Of a stretch of DNA of 14,694 nt, positions 13,390 through 14,694 are shown piece after piece. Within the stretch, counting starts at the first letter, position 1; the number at the start of each line of letters is the position of its first letter. The notes under the pieces were generated by a model that was not told the DNA's origin, ran no database searches, and saw nothing but the letters and a program-made list of their open reading frames with translations. The position numbers and the translations under genes were made by a program. The DNA is from Chthonomonas sp. UBA2391 (GTDB lineage Bacteria; Armatimonadota; Fimbriimonadia; Fimbriimonadales; Fimbriimonadaceae): positions 1 to 14,694 of the forward strand of contig DDSL01000076.1 of the NCBI GenBank assembly GCA_002343825.1, given 5' to 3'.

Positions 13390-14496
13390 TTACTCCCGGA
13401 AGGCCTCGCCGACCATCCAACCGGCGAGGATCCCCATGTACACCACATTTCCACCGACTAAAAAGACCTGGAACGGCTCAATCCGGCCATTGACCCAACT
13501 GGCCAGGGTCAAGAAGACGGTGATGCCTCCTGCCGCCGCAAGAGCTCGACTCAAGCTCAAGTTGAACGTTCCCTGGACGACTCCCACCACAAAGTAGAGC
13601 CCGGCCGCCGCCCAGTAGCAGATTGCGCTCATCAACCCCAGCAGCGAGGCCGGGGAGATCTTGCTGACCGCGCTTCCATGTACGACCAAAAATCCGTCTA
13701 GCTGACCCGAGAGCGCGAGTCCGGCTCCCATCCCGACCCCACTGACCAGCAAGGACATGAAGAGTCCCAAAGTCCAAGTGCTCAGCGGAGCAAACCCTGG
13801 GAACAGGGGCCGTTCTTGGGAGAGAGCCAGGTAGGCCGCGGCCACGACGATCACGATCATCCCAACAACGAAGCCGATCCCGACCGTGTCCGGAGTCCCC
13901 GTCCGCACCGTGGTCACCATTGAGTCGGTGCGCATGGCGGCGAGGACCTCTTCGTGTTTGCGTTGGTAAATCGAGTTCCCAGGGGAAAACTGGGCCGCGT
14001 AGGCATACATTTCGGCCGCTTTTTTGAGCTCGCCCCGAAAGCGGTGGACATCTCCCAGAACGGCGTAGGGGGTGGGTTGTTTCGAGTCGATGCTGATGAC
14101 CTTGCGAGCGACCGCCTCGGCATCGGCGATCTTGCCCTTCTGAAGGAGCTGAGTCATCCGCATCAGGTCCTGTGGGTCGACCACCGGCTTGGGGGTCGGC
14201 TTGGTTTTTGCGGGGGCTGGCCGAGGCTCGGGCGGCTTGGTCTTGGGGGCCGATTTGACCGCCTCCTGCATCGCCTTAGCCCTCATCATTCGCAGGACCT
14301 GGTCGTAGCCCTTGCGCTTCTCGGGCTCGATCAGCATCTCATAGGCCTCACGGATCTCGATGAACCTTTCGGAGGCCTTGGGATCCTTGTTGCGGTCGGG
14401 GTGATACTCCAGGACGAGCTTTCTGTAAGCGTTTCGGATGTCACGATCTGCGGCGTCCTCGCGGATTCCAAGGATATGGTAGTAAGTTGGCTTCAT
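13390..14496 (-). CDS. J-domain / TPR / multi-TM membrane protein
   Basis: This protein has 368 residues. An N-terminal J domain (YYHILGIREDAADRDIRNAYRK, with the Hsp70-activating HPD at 32-34 and FIEIREAYEML) is followed by a Pro/Lys linker (about 82-108), TPR-like helices (about 110-185, with PTPYAVLGDVHRFRGELKKAAEMY), and then about five membrane segments from residue 207 to the end. The J domain and TPRs would face the cytoplasm, recruiting a DnaK-type chaperone to the membrane. It is not a canonical DnaJ: the G/F and zinc-finger regions are missing. It lies 11 bp downstream of a GspF/PilC-like gene, so a role in pilus or secretion assembly is plausible but unproven. No ribosome binding site is obvious. 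The membrane part was not recognised. Confidence 0.8.
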   Translation of the reverse strand: MKPTYYHILGIREDAADRDIRNAYRKLVLEYHPDRNKDPKASERFIEIREAYEMLIEPEKRKGYDQVLRMMRAKAMQEAVKSAPKTKPPEPRPAPAKTKPTPKPVVDPQDLMRMTQLLQKGKIADAEAVARKVISIDSKQPTPYAVLGDVHRFRGELKKAAEMYAYAAQFSPGNSIYQRKHEEVLAAMRTDSMVTTVRTGTPDTVGIGFVVGMIVIVVAAAYLALSQERPLFPGFAPLSTWTLGLFMSLLVSGVGMGAGLALSGQLDGFLVVHGSAVSKISPASLLGLMSAICYWAAAGLYFVVGVVQGTFNLSLSRALAAAGGITVFLTLASWVNGRIEPFQVFLVGGNVVYMGILAGWMVGEAFRE

Positions 14497-14507
14497 CTGG
14501 GGGCAAG

Positions 14508-14694
14508 TTAAGGCTCAATGCCCGACATCCGCGAATTTGCGATGCCGCTGTATCCGGTCAACAGCAGGTAGCCCACATAAATTCCCACCAGCAACAGCAT
14601 CACGACCCCGAGGACATATCCCATTTGGGTCGCCCGAACCTCGCCCTCGCCTTCGTAGTAGTCGGCCATCTTGTTCAGCATCGGGTCGATCATT
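14508..14694 (-). CDS. C-terminal end of a GspF/PilC-family type II secretion / type IV pilus membrane protein (partial)
   Basis: Only the last 62 or so residues are inside the window; the gene continues past the right edge. The segment MLNKMADYYEGEGEVRATQM followed by one long hydrophobic helix (GYVLGVVMLLLVGIYVGYLLL) resembles the end of GspF/PilC proteins, where MLxKxADFYExEV precedes the last membrane helix. In that family it forms the inner-membrane platform of the pilus or secretion machine. The usual EPxLI before the helix is not seen, so this is a divergent member. The methionines near the window edge are unlikely to be the real start. Confidence 0.6.
   Translation of the reverse strand, partial: MIDPMLNKMADYYEGEGEVRATQMGYVLGVVMLLLVGIYVGYLLLTGYSGIANSRMSGIEP

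Noticed and set aside
13384..13397. Short hairpin GGGAG-TTTA-CTCCC between the J-domain gene and metG
   Set aside because: Only 5 bp of stem and no T-run, and it spans the stop codon within a likely operon; not a terminator.
13376..13420. Upstream ATG for metG at 13420
   Set aside because: It would start inside the J-domain gene and add 15 residues before the well conserved MAKRTYITTPIYYVN start.
1..14694. Mobile element, defence system, CRISPR array or prophage
   Set aside because: No transposase, integrase, terminal repeats, direct-repeat arrays or defence-type domains were seen in any frame; gene content is metabolic and housekeeping.

Overview
The window looks like ordinary chromosome of a GC-rich (roughly 60% by eye) bacterium. 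There are no insertion sequences, prophage genes, tRNA, rRNA or CRISPR. The phylum cannot be fixed from sequence alone. The mixture (separate PurS and PurQ, a MetRS lacking zinc-knuckle cysteines, frequent TTG/GTG starts, few Shine-Dalgarno sites, two genes with a -10 box almost touching the start codon) would fit a Deinococcus/Armatimonadota-type lineage, but this is a weak guess.

Left part, + strand (25-7266). A sigma70-type promoter drives a structured RNA of about 160 nt that ends in a textbook intrinsic terminator. Next comes scoA (CoA-transferase subunit A, with no subunit B beside it). From 976 a nearly gap-free run follows: purS, purQ, ubiA-type phosphoribosyltransferase, dprE2, dprE1, nrnA-type DHH phosphoesterase, truB and a small DUF2752 membrane protein. 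The three middle genes match, step for step, the enzymes that build polyprenyl-phospho-D-arabinofuranose: DPPR synthase, then the DprE1 oxidase and the DprE2 reductase. This pathway is best known from mycobacterial cell-wall synthesis. Its presence as a tight cassette between purine and translation genes is the most notable content of the window. A two-tier hairpin separates ubiA from dprE2.

Middle, - strand (9348 down to 7257). A probable operon of a secreted YceI-family lipocalin-like protein, an unrecognised two-TM protein that overlaps it, and a PLP enzyme of the D-cysteine desulfhydrase/ACC deaminase family. The last gene runs head-on into DUF2752 with a 10-bp overlap of coding ends. The yceI upstream region carries two abutting perfect palindromes.

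Right part. A methyl-accepting chemotaxis protein (+, 9494-11437) is preceded by a good match to a sigma28 (FliA-type) promoter. It is followed by an intrinsic terminator that lies inside the 3' end of the convergent metG. The - strand run at the right edge reads GspF/PilC-family C-terminus (cut by the window edge), then a J-domain/TPR/multi-TM protein, then metG, with gaps of 11 and 14 bp.

Apart from the regulatory stretches listed (1-246, 2772-2907, 9349-9493), coding density is close to complete. Start codons for several genes are judged from family length and gene overlap, because ribosome binding sites are mostly poor.
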